Assembly: GCA_014204635.1 (NCBI GenBank)
Contig: JACHLS010000003.1
Location: 392,847 to 456,846, forward strand
Source: Sporosarcina luteola
GTDB lineage: Bacteria; Bacillota; Bacilli; Bacillales_A; Planococcaceae
DNA: 64,000 bases
Direction: 5' to 3'
The translations under genes were made by a program, and so were the position numbers. Positions 56,458-63,812 of the stretch are shown here, piece by piece (within the stretch, counting starts at the first letter, position 1; each line of letters begins with the position of its first letter). The notes under the pieces are model-generated. The model was given only the letters and a program-made list of their open reading frames with translations, was not told the DNA's origin and did no database searches.

Positions 56458-58356
56458 TCATCGGTCTCGAGATTCCTTTTGCAACTTCTTCAATGCTTTT
56501 TTAGATCCTCTTGCCAAGTCATGTTCCAATTTGCGTTCCTCAAAAGATGTAAACAACGTTTGCAAGTCATAGGACGGGGGATACAAATCAATTGCTTTGA
56601 TCTCCAGAGAAATGCGCTTTACATTTACTTCAATGAACTCCCCTTTATAGAAGACCAACACGTTATGATATGGATCCCTCTCACGATAAATAATTCCGCT
56701 TTCTCCATATGCCAACAACCTTACTTTGTCACCGACAGCATACTCGTATACCAGTTCTTCCTCTACTTGCTGATATGGTGATTTTCTGATCTTTTCGCTC
56801 CGTACTTTGGCTAAGTCGTATTCTTTTTCTTTCATATAGAGCTCCGCCTTGGCGATCACTCGATCCAGCAGAGCCATTTTGCGGGCGATCCACAATGCAT
56901 TGCTGTCACCTGAAGTACCGATCAAAAGTTGATAGGTCGGCTCCAATGTTTCATTTTTAAATTGCATCGCGGCATTCATAAAGTCATCATGCAGTTCCGA
57001 GAATCGTTTGATCTCTCCATAGTGCGTCGTGGCCACCACAATGCAGCCCATTTGATAAAACTCCTCTAAGGAAGCAATCGCAAGCGCAGCACCTTCATTC
57101 GGCTCTGTCCCGCTGCCAATCTCATCAAACAATAGCAATGTGCGGTGGTCAGCCAGTCGCATGATCTCTGCTATATTTTTCATGTGAGAGGAAAATGTGC
57201 TCAAGGCGTTTTCCATGCTTTGATTATCTCCGATATCCACGTAGATTTGATTGAATAGAGAAATCTCAGTCTCAGGGCTTCCGCTAATATGAAGTCCAGC
57301 CATTGTCGCCAGCGTCAAAAGGCCGATCGTCTTCAACACCACTGTTTTTCCGCCTGCATTCGGCCCCGTAATAATCAACCCGCGGTACGTCGCCCCAATT
57401 TCAAAATGCAGCGGAATCGCCTGGCTTCCAAGCAAAGGATGTTTACAACCAACCAGCTTGCAATAGCCGTGTTCGTTTACGCGAGGCGCAATCCCCTCCA
57501 TTTGCTTGCTGAACTTTCCTTTAGCAAATGCGAAATCATATTGGCCGATCACTTCAATATTTATGTTGATTGCTTGCAGATTCTCTGTTACCAGTCCAGT
57601 CAGCGCCGCCAATAGCTGATATTCTTCAACGGCTTCTTCTGCCCGCAGGATGGACAACTCGTTCGTCAACTTTGCAATGACGGCCGGTTCTATAAATACA
57701 GTCGCTCCTTTTGCCGATTGCTCAATGATGACACCTTCGACTTGATGCTTATAGGACGCCTTAATCGGTATCGTGTAGTGCTCATCCTTTTGACTAATAA
57801 AAAATTCCTGGATCATCGCTTTATTGATTGGATTCCGTAAAAATTTCTGCAGCCGTTCCTGAATCTTCCCTTTGGTCGATTCCATCGCTTTCCGGATACG
57901 TCCAAGCTGCCGGCTTGCCGTAGATGCCACTTGGTTATTCGAAATCACAGCAGCGATTTCATTCTCCACCTGAGGAAGCTCCGTCATGGAAAGGGCATAA
58001 CTGCTTAACGTTGGAGCGAAGAAAGATTTCTCGTTCATAAACTGTTTAATTTTTCGGCATCCGCGCAAAAAGTCGGCAATTCCTGTAAATTCAGCCGGCT
58101 CCAAAATCATTCCTTTTTCTAGCTTGGATAACGTACGATGGATTGCCGCGACACCGACAATGGGAAGATGAGTATCCAAATCGACCAGTGTTCTCGCTTC
58201 CGAAGTTTCACGCAGTCTGTCCTCGACGGCCTTCAATTGATTACTCGGATGCAGCCGATCCACAAGACGCTGTCCTAATTCACTGGAACAGCACCCCTTC
58301 AACCGTTCCTTCAACTCATTAAATTGCAATGTTTCATATGTCATTTCATTCATCAT
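56458..58356 (-). CDS. MutS2-like ATPase without Smr nuclease domain
   Basis: A 632-aa protein with the MutS2 core: a clamp/lever region, Walker A GPNAGGKT, the ABC-like DEIGSGTEP and ATTHYGEIK motifs. After residue 520 a short KOW-like segment (YAVGDKVRLLAYGESG) is followed by a basic tail. The C-terminal Smr endonuclease domain of MutS2 (about 785 aa in B. subtilis) is missing. It is thus a paralogue with ATPase and DNA or ribosome binding but no nuclease. Confidence 0.88.
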   Translation of the reverse strand: MMNEMTYETLQFNELKERLKGCCSSELGQRLVDRLHPSNQLKAVEDRLRETSEARTLVDLDTHLPIVGVAAIHRTLSKLEKGMILEPAEFTGIADFLRGCRKIKQFMNEKSFFAPTLSSYALSMTELPQVENEIAAVISNNQVASTASRQLGRIRKAMESTKGKIQERLQKFLRNPINKAMIQEFFISQKDEHYTIPIKASYKHQVEGVIIEQSAKGATVFIEPAVIAKLTNELSILRAEEAVEEYQLLAALTGLVTENLQAININIEVIGQYDFAFAKGKFSKQMEGIAPRVNEHGYCKLVGCKHPLLGSQAIPLHFEIGATYRGLIITGPNAGGKTVVLKTIGLLTLATMAGLHISGSPETEISLFNQIYVDIGDNQSMENALSTFSSHMKNIAEIMRLADHRTLLLFDEIGSGTEPNEGAALAIASLEEFYQMGCIVVATTHYGEIKRFSELHDDFMNAAMQFKNETLEPTYQLLIGTSGDSNALWIARKMALLDRVIAKAELYMKEKEYDLAKVRSEKIRKSPYQQVEEELVYEYAVGDKVRLLAYGESGIIYRERDPYHNVLVFYKGEFIEVNVKRISLEIKAIDLYPPSYDLQTLFTSFEERKLEHDLARGSKKALKKLQKESRDR

Positions 58357-58469
58357 TCATGCTCCTCACGATTTGTAATGAATGAAGATACCCGTTCAGA
58401 TGGTTTCATTGGCGAATTAGGTAGGACGTGATCTAAGGGGATTCCCCTCAAATCATTTCGCTCCAAAAT

Positions 58470-58496
58470 AAAAAAAGCAGCGGGATACCCGACTGC
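58470..58496 (-). terminator. Intrinsic terminator in the MutS2-like leader
   Basis: GCAG-CGGG-ata-CCCG-a-CTGC with one bulge (58477-58496), followed on the minus strand by six or seven T residues. It lies about 115 bp before the MutS2-like start codon, so it could attenuate that gene or end an upstream minus-strand transcript. Confidence 0.7.
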
Positions 58497-58806
58497 TCGA
58501 AGTTCGATTTATAAAGATGCAGAAAAATCGTCAGGTAGGACTAACGACAAGACTGGACTCAATATAAAGCGATGTAGGTATCTTCATAGGTTGGTGAAAT
58601 AAGACAACACAAAGAAACGGCAGGACTTTCACTCCTACACGAAACTCAGGTCGAGTTATTTCATTCAGTTCATCCTATTTCGATCCCACTTCACTCAAAA
58701 AGAGCACCTCTCTTTAATTCCAATGAAAACCAATCTATGGTTATTGTATGGCACCCAGACGAATCCTGTCAACAATAACTGAAAATATTTATTTTTTAAT
58801 GTGTGC

Positions 58807-58835
58807 TTGCAACTGCCTAGGGAGCATGCTAATAT
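58807..58835 (+). promoter_or_regulatory. Promoter of tRNA-Val
   Basis: TTGCAA (58807-58812) and TAATAT (58830-58835) with a 17-bp spacer, about 36 bp before the tRNA. Confidence 0.65.
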
Positions 58836-58871
58836 AATAAATGTGTTCGAGAGAACAATCCTAGCAAAATC

Positions 58872-58944
58872 GATTCCGTAGCTCAGCTGGGAGAGCGCTA
58901 CCTTGACAGGGTAGAGGTCGCTGGTTCGAGCCCAGTCGGAATCA
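58872..58944 (+). tRNA. tRNA-Val (anticodon GAC)
   Basis: A complete 73-nt cloverleaf: acceptor stem GATTCCG/CGGAATC with discriminator A, D-arm containing AGCTCAGCTGGGAGAGC, anticodon stem around CTTGACA (anticodon GAC), and T-arm with GGTTCGAGCC. CCA is not encoded. It reads valine GUC/GUU codons. Prophage genes begin directly downstream, so its 3' end is the probable attachment site. Confidence 0.95.
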
Positions 58945-58993
58945 TTGGGTGCCAAACCCGTAGGAAGGTTGTCGGAACAACAACCTTCTCCAG

Positions 58994-59034
58994 AAACAGT
59001 CCTATTAGGCCGGATGCCTAGGGACTGTTTTTTT
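58994..59034 (+). terminator. Terminator after tRNA-Val
   Basis: AAACAGTCC pairs with GGACTGTTT around an inner TAGGC/GCCTA stem, followed by seven T residues. Confidence 0.85.
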
Positions 59035-59231
59035 GTGTTTAGTGACCGACGAGTGACCAATTTTACTACTCTCTGAATAGATGTTACTTTTTTCATTAAA
59101 AGTTCCAACACAAAAACGCTTTTTTATATTTTGTAACATTAAACGGTTAAATTTTTTATTGCAACGGTTGATTATACTTTGAAAACATTCGCTAAAATTA
59201 AAAATAACTATTTATTTATTATTTTCTAAAC

Positions 59232-59351
59232 TTATAAGAGGATTTCAGTCTTTTCACTATACCCAGCTCGAATAGCTGCCTGTGTAGCATTCAAATCCAC
59301 TAGATACTCATCAATAAACATTTGCTGTTTGGCAGTTAATTTTTTAATCAC
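59232..59351 (-). pseudogene. Terminase small subunit, N-terminal remnant
   Basis: A 39-codon frame from GTG 59351 to TAA 59232. It encodes KLTAKQQMFIDEYLVDLNAT followed by QAAIRAGYSEKT, which is the helix-turn-helix start of phage TerS proteins. It then stops, whereas intact TerS proteins are 140 aa or longer. It is thus a truncated remnant marking where the packaging module once began. Confidence 0.8.
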
Positions 59352-59403
59352 TTCACATCACCACCCCCATCTGGTAAACCCTTAATGTATTTTTAGGCAT
59401 AGA

Positions 59404-59427
59404 AAAGACCGCTTTTATTAAGCGGCC
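59404..59427 (-). terminator. Terminator after the 147-aa prophage gene
   Basis: GACCGCTT (59407-59414) pairs with AAGCGGCC (59420-59427), one wobble pair, followed on the minus strand by TTTTCT. Confidence 0.75.
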
Positions 59428-59438
59428 AAATAAGTAAT

Positions 59439-59882
59439 TCAAATCCTATTACTTAATACTTCACTAATATATTTACATATTTCTATTACTTTTTGCTGTA
59501 ACTTGCTTTTGTGATGTTGACTATCATTTAGGCTGTCTAAAATAAAGGTATTTCCGTCATTAAAACATATAGTGAGTATTGAAGCGTTTCTATTCTTATG
59601 AGAAATTTTAATCCTAGTTACACTGTCAAGTGATCTTTCATCCAGATTAATGAAACCTTGCTCCAAGAAGCCTACTATGCAGACTTTGCTTTTTGTAACA
59701 ATTAATAACTCTGTTTCTTCAATTGGCTTATCTTTAAACATAAAATTCTTCGGATAAAATAACTGCACTTCATCCTCGCTTATTAATTCTTGAAGAGAAT
59801 ACATCTGATCTTCTATAAAAGAATTTGCAAAGCTAAATTCACGTAAACTCCTTAAGAAGTCCTGATATGTTATTTCATACAT
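59439..59882 (-). CDS. Prophage accessory protein, PH-like, unknown
   Basis: A 147-aa acidic soluble protein. Its middle part (ELLIVTKSKVCIVGF, then ASILTICFNDGNTFILDS) has the alternating strand pattern of bacterial PH-like domains. GGAGGTG lies 8 nt before the ATG, and a terminator follows, so it is a self-contained unit. I do not recognise the family with confidence. It sits between the HEPN-like gene and the terS remnant, a usual place for cargo genes. Confidence 0.6.
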   Translation of the reverse strand: MYEITYQDFLRSLREFSFANSFIEDQMYSLQELISEDEVQLFYPKNFMFKDKPIEETELLIVTKSKVCIVGFLEQGFINLDERSLDSVTRIKISHKNRNASILTICFNDGNTFILDSLNDSQHHKSKLQQKVIEICKYISEVLSNRI

Positions 59883-59949
59883 ACTTTATCACCTCCCGAT
59901 TACACAATTCTCCAAGAAAGGCAGAAGTCCTTCAATTTTCGTTTGGCAT

Positions 59950-59976
59950 AGAAAAAGCACCTACCAAGGTAGATGC
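59950..59976 (-). terminator. Terminator after the HEPN-like gene
   Basis: GCACCTAC pairs with GTAGATGC (59957-59964 with 59969-59976, one wobble), followed on the minus strand by TTTTTC. Confidence 0.75.
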
Positions 59977-59986
59977 AGGAAAAACC

Positions 59987-60844
59987 TTACTGAGTTTGAT
60001 ATGTAGGCAACTTAACTATTACAGGATGAACCCTATCGATTAATAATTGATAGTTTGCAAAAATCGAACCCAGATCCTCTTCTGAAATTTTGATACCTGT
60101 AGGATGACCAGACTCATTTCTCACCTGTCTAACAATGTCTAAAAACGAAAAATGCAGATCAGAATTCTCTAATCCAATAGATTTAAAAACATCTTCATTG
60201 ATTTTGGCTCTTCGTAAAAAACCGTCTAACCTGGCATGTGCTTTCTTAGCATTTACAACTTCCTCTTCAAACTTAGCTGCTTCCCTTTCACTCCCACCTC
60301 CGTTTTTTAAAAACACTAGATAAGCTTCACATAGTTGTAGGAGGAGTCTCTCTGCAGCACAACCAATCATTGTTGCAGCTGCTAATCTGTATCCTCTTTG
60401 AGCACAGTAACACGCTTCCAAAATATAGTCCTTCTCAATGCTGTCTATGTGCTCTTTATGAACTTTCGCTATTAAATTGTGGTATATTTGACCACCTGGT
60501 ATTGAAACATCAGCTGTACCTTCTCCATCCTGTACTTCGATTACTTCTGCGATTTTTATGCCTTTTCTAACTTCTAATAACGAATGTTTATCATCATCTG
60601 GATAAACATCCATACAAGCTTTAACGAATGCTTCCCAACTTTCTTCTGCCTTCTTCATCAAAGGCAACGGAACCCTTATGTCTAATTCTAACTTCGTTTG
60701 GTTCCATATCTTGTAAGTAAAGTTGCCCGTATCACTCAACATGAAATCGCAAGATTTTAGTATCTGCGCCAATTCGTCTCGGCCTTTGTATTCAAGGTAT
60801 TCTATAACAGTTTTTTTAAAGATATCGTTTCTTAAAACAACCAT
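59987..60844 (-). CDS. HEPN/DUF4145-like protein, candidate defence cargo
   Basis: A 285-aa soluble protein. The N-terminal half is unrecognised. The C-terminal half is helical, with the DUF4145-type segment CAQRGYRLAAATMIGCAAERL followed about 75 residues later by VRNESGHPTG, which contains an R-x4-H motif (RNESGH), the catalytic signature of HEPN ribonucleases. ATG 60844 has GGGGG at 8-nt spacing; the frame extends to 60877 without one. Such proteins are frequent in phage-defence cargo. RNase activity is inference. Confidence 0.65.
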   Translation of the reverse strand: MVVLRNDIFKKTVIEYLEYKGRDELAQILKSCDFMLSDTGNFTYKIWNQTKLELDIRVPLPLMKKAEESWEAFVKACMDVYPDDDKHSLLEVRKGIKIAEVIEVQDGEGTADVSIPGGQIYHNLIAKVHKEHIDSIEKDYILEACYCAQRGYRLAAATMIGCAAERLLLQLCEAYLVFLKNGGGSEREAAKFEEEVVNAKKAHARLDGFLRRAKINEDVFKSIGLENSDLHFSFLDIVRQVRNESGHPTGIKISEEDLGSIFANYQLLIDRVHPVIVKLPTYQTQ

Positions 60845-61006
60845 ATTAAATTCCCCCTTACTGACACTATTCGTCAAGAAAGGTGGAAATCCTCCTAAGT
60901 TATCGATCGTTTTGTATGGGGCTTGTAGAGGTGGCTCAATCGCTCGAGCACACCCCTCCTTTAATGGTTCCCCTCACTTATACAGACTTCGTAAGCCAAG
61001 CGTAAG

Positions 61007-61498
61007 TCAGGCTACAATTTCACGCACCTTTTTTTCAGCGCGTTTAAGATAGCCTTGCACGGTTCCCTTGCTAATTCCCATCTCCTCGGCAATCAGCCCC
61101 ATACTCATTTTCTGTCCAACATGAAGAATAATGCACTGTCTCTCACGAAGGGACATTGCCCCGAATATCTGAGATAGGAGCATCTTTTCCTCTTGCGTCA
61201 TATACAACTGCTTAGCCTCCATTTCCTGCAGTTGCTCCTGAATGTCCGGAATGAGATCCATACTCTCGAAATACTGCTGCTGGTAGATCGCCTTTTTATC
61301 CGCTCCACGGTAAGTCCCCGGCTGTCGTCCGGTCTTCATCCAATCGAGTGAAAACGTCATGGATTCAATCATTCTATTAATATGCTTTAAATCTTCCCTC
61401 TCGATAGGATTATTTCTGTCTATAGTATCCGCTCGTCTAATCACCTCTTGCCACCCTGTTCTATACTCCTGTATCAATTTATCCGCCCAACTCAGCAT
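61007..61498 (-). CDS. Phage sigma-factor-like late regulator (Xpf type)
   Basis: A 163-aa protein. Its C-terminus (MSLRERQCIILHVG, then LIAEEMGISKGTVQGYL) is a sigma-70 region 4 helix-turn-helix; the middle SLDWMKTGRQPGTYRG matches the positive control factor Xpf of B. subtilis PBSX. It would activate late phage genes, now mostly missing. AGGAGGGG lies 8 nt before the ATG. Confidence 0.82.
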   Translation of the reverse strand: MLSWADKLIQEYRTGWQEVIRRADTIDRNNPIEREDLKHINRMIESMTFSLDWMKTGRQPGTYRGADKKAIYQQQYFESMDLIPDIQEQLQEMEAKQLYMTQEEKMLLSQIFGAMSLRERQCIILHVGQKMSMGLIAEEMGISKGTVQGYLKRAEKKVREIVA

Positions 61499-61509
61499 GA
61501 AAGCCCCTC

Positions 61510-61701
61510 CTATCTCTGTCTAAACGCTCCACCCTTTTTCCGTCCGTATGTCGGCCGATTGGTACCCATTAATTCAGCCCATTCCCTCGGCGTGAACTGT
61601 TCCTCCTGCCCGCCACTTGTCTTGGTCCTCTGCTTTCTTCCCGCCTGTCCTGCGGGCTGTGAGAGACCTTTTTCTATCAGTTGATTTTGCAATGTCCTCA
61701 T
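61510..61701 (-). CDS. Small basic phage protein
   Basis: A 63-aa basic protein, unrecognised, with GGAGGAG upstream of its ATG. It ends 11 bp before the Xpf-like gene and is co-transcribed with it. Small basic ORFs of this kind often precede the late regulator in Bacillus prophages. Confidence 0.6.
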   Translation of the reverse strand: MRTLQNQLIEKGLSQPAGQAGRKQRTKTSGGQEEQFTPREWAELMGTNRPTYGRKKGGAFRQR

Positions 61702-61767
61702 CTCCTCACTCCTCCGGTTGCAAAATTATTAATATTTAGGTATAAAACGCGCAAAAGATAAAACTAT

Positions 61768-61821
61768 AAAAAAAAGAGGACAACAATGACACAGCAAAAC
61801 GCTGTAATCAAAGTTGTCCTC
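61768..61821 (-). terminator. Terminator after the 166-aa membrane protein gene
   Basis: GAGGACAAC (61776-61784) pairs with GTTGTCCTC (61813-61821) and an inner ACAGC/GCTGT stem; eight T residues follow on the minus strand. Confidence 0.85.
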
Positions 61822-61856
61822 CAGTTGACTGGCGGGGACCGATATATTCGATTCTA

Positions 61857-62357
61857 TTATAATGCTTTATAGATTTTTCTAAGTTTGATGTTCAGATTAA
61901 TGATATCATTTTGAACGATTGTAACATCTTCAATCATTTCACGTCCGAACATCTTATAATGCTCTGATGAATCGTAACTTGTAAAAATCTCTATTTTGAT
62001 TAGTAGCTTTTCAAATCCGTTCTTTATATTTGAATAGTCATCAATAAACTCTATCGGATACGTTCTCCCTAAATCATTCTCCAATATTTCTCTAGATTCT
62101 TTCAAAGGTTTATAAACTACTTCCCTGATTAAATCCTTTTTTTGCGGGCCATCTATTGCTTCGAAATTAAAGCATTTAACCCCCTCTAATGCCCCTATTG
62201 CTTTGTTAATAAAATTATTGAGAAATAGTCTAGCAAATTCCTCAGTTTTTTGACCAAATTCTGCTTTTTGTTTGTTTTTGTGAACTTTCCAACTTGCAAT
62301 AACAGTAATAATCGAGCCTAAGACTGCTCCGACTACTCCCGAAAACATCTCACTCAA
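61857..62357 (-). CDS. Prophage membrane-anchored protein, unknown
   Basis: A 166-aa protein. Residues 5-24 are a Gly-rich membrane helix (GVVGAVLGSIITVIASW), followed by a basic stretch and a helical cytoplasmic domain. The start is TTG 62357, overlapping the stop of the XtrA-like gene by 4 nt. Single-helix proteins with a helical cytoplasmic part are often exclusion or defence cargo, but nothing here proves that. Confidence 0.6.
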   Translation of the reverse strand: MSEMFSGVVGAVLGSIITVIASWKVHKNKQKAEFGQKTEEFARLFLNNFINKAIGALEGVKCFNFEAIDGPQKKDLIREVVYKPLKESREILENDLGRTYPIEFIDDYSNIKNGFEKLLIKIEIFTSYDSSEHYKMFGREMIEDVTIVQNDIINLNIKLRKIYKAL

Positions 62358-62566
62358 AAATCTTCCCCCTCATCAAAATTTACACGAATCACTTTTCCTT
62401 TATAAGTCTTGATCGTCGTCTCAGCGTGGGGATGAAGTTTAGCCATCTTAGCCCTCCCTTCACTAAGCACAATGACACAAGATGCTGGTAGTTCCATTAT
62501 ATCAATATTCAGGATGCCGCAGGAATCTATTTTTATTTCTTGTAGTCTTAAATCAGGAGCTTGCAA
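62354..62566 (-). CDS. XtrA/YqaO-like phage protein
   Basis: A 70-aa protein. The segments MELPASCVIVLSEGRAKM, HAETTIKTYKGKV and NFDEGEDF match small PBSX/skin proteins XtrA and YqaO. Function unknown. Start is TTG 62566 after GGAAGGGG. Confidence 0.65.
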   Translation of the reverse strand: MQAPDLRLQEIKIDSCGILNIDIMELPASCVIVLSEGRAKMAKLHPHAETTIKTYKGKVIRVNFDEGEDF

Positions 62567-62590
62567 ATACCTTTTCCCCTTCCAGAAGTT

Positions 62591-62914
62591 TTATTGAAAG
62601 GCATCTTCCAATTTTGAGTCCAACGCTTCCCAGGTCTGATTAGAGGTGCATGATTTAGCCAAAAGTGTGGATCCTTCTTTAGTCCAAAGGTATAACACAG
62701 AAACGAACTTCAAAAGTTCTTTTTGTTCTGTCAACTTCTTGAACTCTTTGAGTATAGCTCCTTTTAATACAATGTAATGCCTTCCCTCTTCGTATCGATG
62801 TGAATTCCGTTGGAAATTGCGACTAACAATTTTTTGCTCTACATTAAAAAGTACGGCCAGCTGCTTGGTTGTTAAAAAGTTTCTACCTTGATATTTTATC
62901 GAATCAGATAACAT
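62591..62914 (-). CDS. ORF6N-domain phage protein (antirepressor-like)
   Basis: A 107-aa protein. RNFLTTKQLAVLFNVEQKIV is the ORF6N DNA-binding start, NFQRNSHRYEEGRHY its second part, and LWTKEGSTLLAKSCTSNQTW the usual end. Relatives act as phage antirepressors. It is short but complete for the ORF6N module and lacks a second C-terminal domain. Confidence 0.78.
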   Translation of the reverse strand: MLSDSIKYQGRNFLTTKQLAVLFNVEQKIVSRNFQRNSHRYEEGRHYIVLKGAILKEFKKLTEQKELLKFVSVLYLWTKEGSTLLAKSCTSNQTWEALDSKLEDAFQ

Positions 62915-63056
62915 CCTTATTATTCACCCCTAATTAGAATTCAATATTAATAACTGGTCGATATACCTGTTTACATTATAAAACAAATTATGAAAGATTT
63001 AAAATTGGTCTTATGTGCCGATTTCTCCTCATAATTTTTTAAGATTCATCGCCGTC

Positions 63057-63812
63057 CTACCCCACTTCGACTAGTTCTTTTATTCGCACTGTTTCACGTT
63101 CAAGTAGAATGGCCAACAGCCTTCGTTCGTCCTTTATCTCTTTCTGCCAATCACCGTTCTCGGTACCCCGCTTGAATAATGAGTCACGCTCAGCTTTCAA
63201 TTGTTCAATAATTTTCTGCTGCTCCTTGATAATCTCGTCTTTCTGGTTATTAGCTTCTTTCAGTTCAACAATTTCAGTTTCGTAAATAATAGGACCAGTT
63301 GGAACAGTTGGTACTCTATCTACCAACTTCGCGGTAACACGGTTTTCTGTTTGTGGCTTGTCCAAAGTCTTGCCAGCCTCACGTCTCGCTCTCACTCTTT
63401 CCAGCTCCCAATTCTGTCGGCGGTTAGCAAGCGTTGGAGCACTGATGCCGAAGTGTTTTGCAATTGCGGCGTACGTCATGCCATCAGCTTTCATTTTGTC
63501 AACTGCCGCCTCGGTGATTTCAATCGTTTTCTTCTTATCCACCTTCTTCACTTCCTTTACCTCTTCCACACTCTCTTCCGCTTCAACACGTTCATTTACG
63601 TTAGCAAGTAACTCCTGACCGATTTCTCCCGTACGGACTGCTGCTGGACAGCCACATGTATAAAGCGCACTATTATTATTACTGCCAACAACCTTACACT
63701 TGTCGCACAACTCTTCTTTCAATGAATCAAGTTCTGCCAGTAAATTCATACGTGCTTTCCGCAATATAGCTGATCGCTGTCTACGCTGTTTTCTTTCTTT
63801 GATGGATGACAT
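63057..63812 (-). CDS. Phage protein with Cys cluster, HTH and coiled coil
   Basis: A 251-aa protein. A basic N-terminus is followed by a Cys cluster (CDKC, then CGC, residues 36-56) that may bind zinc, an HTH of resolvase type (GMTYAAIAKHFGISAPTLANRR, residues 110-131), and a C-terminal coiled coil (about 185-245). GGGGTG precedes the ATG. Similar zinc-finger proteins occur in the early region of Bacillus prophages. Function not known. Confidence 0.65.
   Translation of the reverse strand: MSSIKERKQRRQRSAILRKARMNLLAELDSLKEELCDKCKVVGSNNNSALYTCGCPAAVRTGEIGQELLANVNERVEAEESVEEVKEVKKVDKKKTIEITEAAVDKMKADGMTYAAIAKHFGISAPTLANRRQNWELERVRARREAGKTLDKPQTENRVTAKLVDRVPTVPTGPIIYETEIVELKEANNQKDEIIKEQQKIIEQLKAERDSLFKRGTENGDWQKEIKDERRLLAILLERETVRIKELVEVG

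Larger units (their letters stand above)
58357..58871. other. Structured leader region upstream of the MutS2-like gene
   Basis: About 515 bp without a convincing gene. On the minus strand it holds an intrinsic terminator (58470-58496), an 11-bp inverted repeat with arms near 58383 and 58571, and two copies of AGGTAGGAC (near 58420 and 58533). On the plus strand the tRNA promoter lies at 58807-58835. The pattern suggests a regulated leader RNA for the MutS2-like gene, but I cannot match it to a known riboswitch. Confidence 0.4.

Noticed and set aside
58570..58720. Group II intron or T-box fragment
   Set aside because: GGAGTGAAAGTCCT on the minus strand recalls a group II intron element, but no domain V, no reverse transcriptase and no T-box core were found.
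58695..59111. Minus-strand ORF of 138 codons
   Set aside because: It lies antisense across tRNA-Val and its terminator, a well-known source of false genes.
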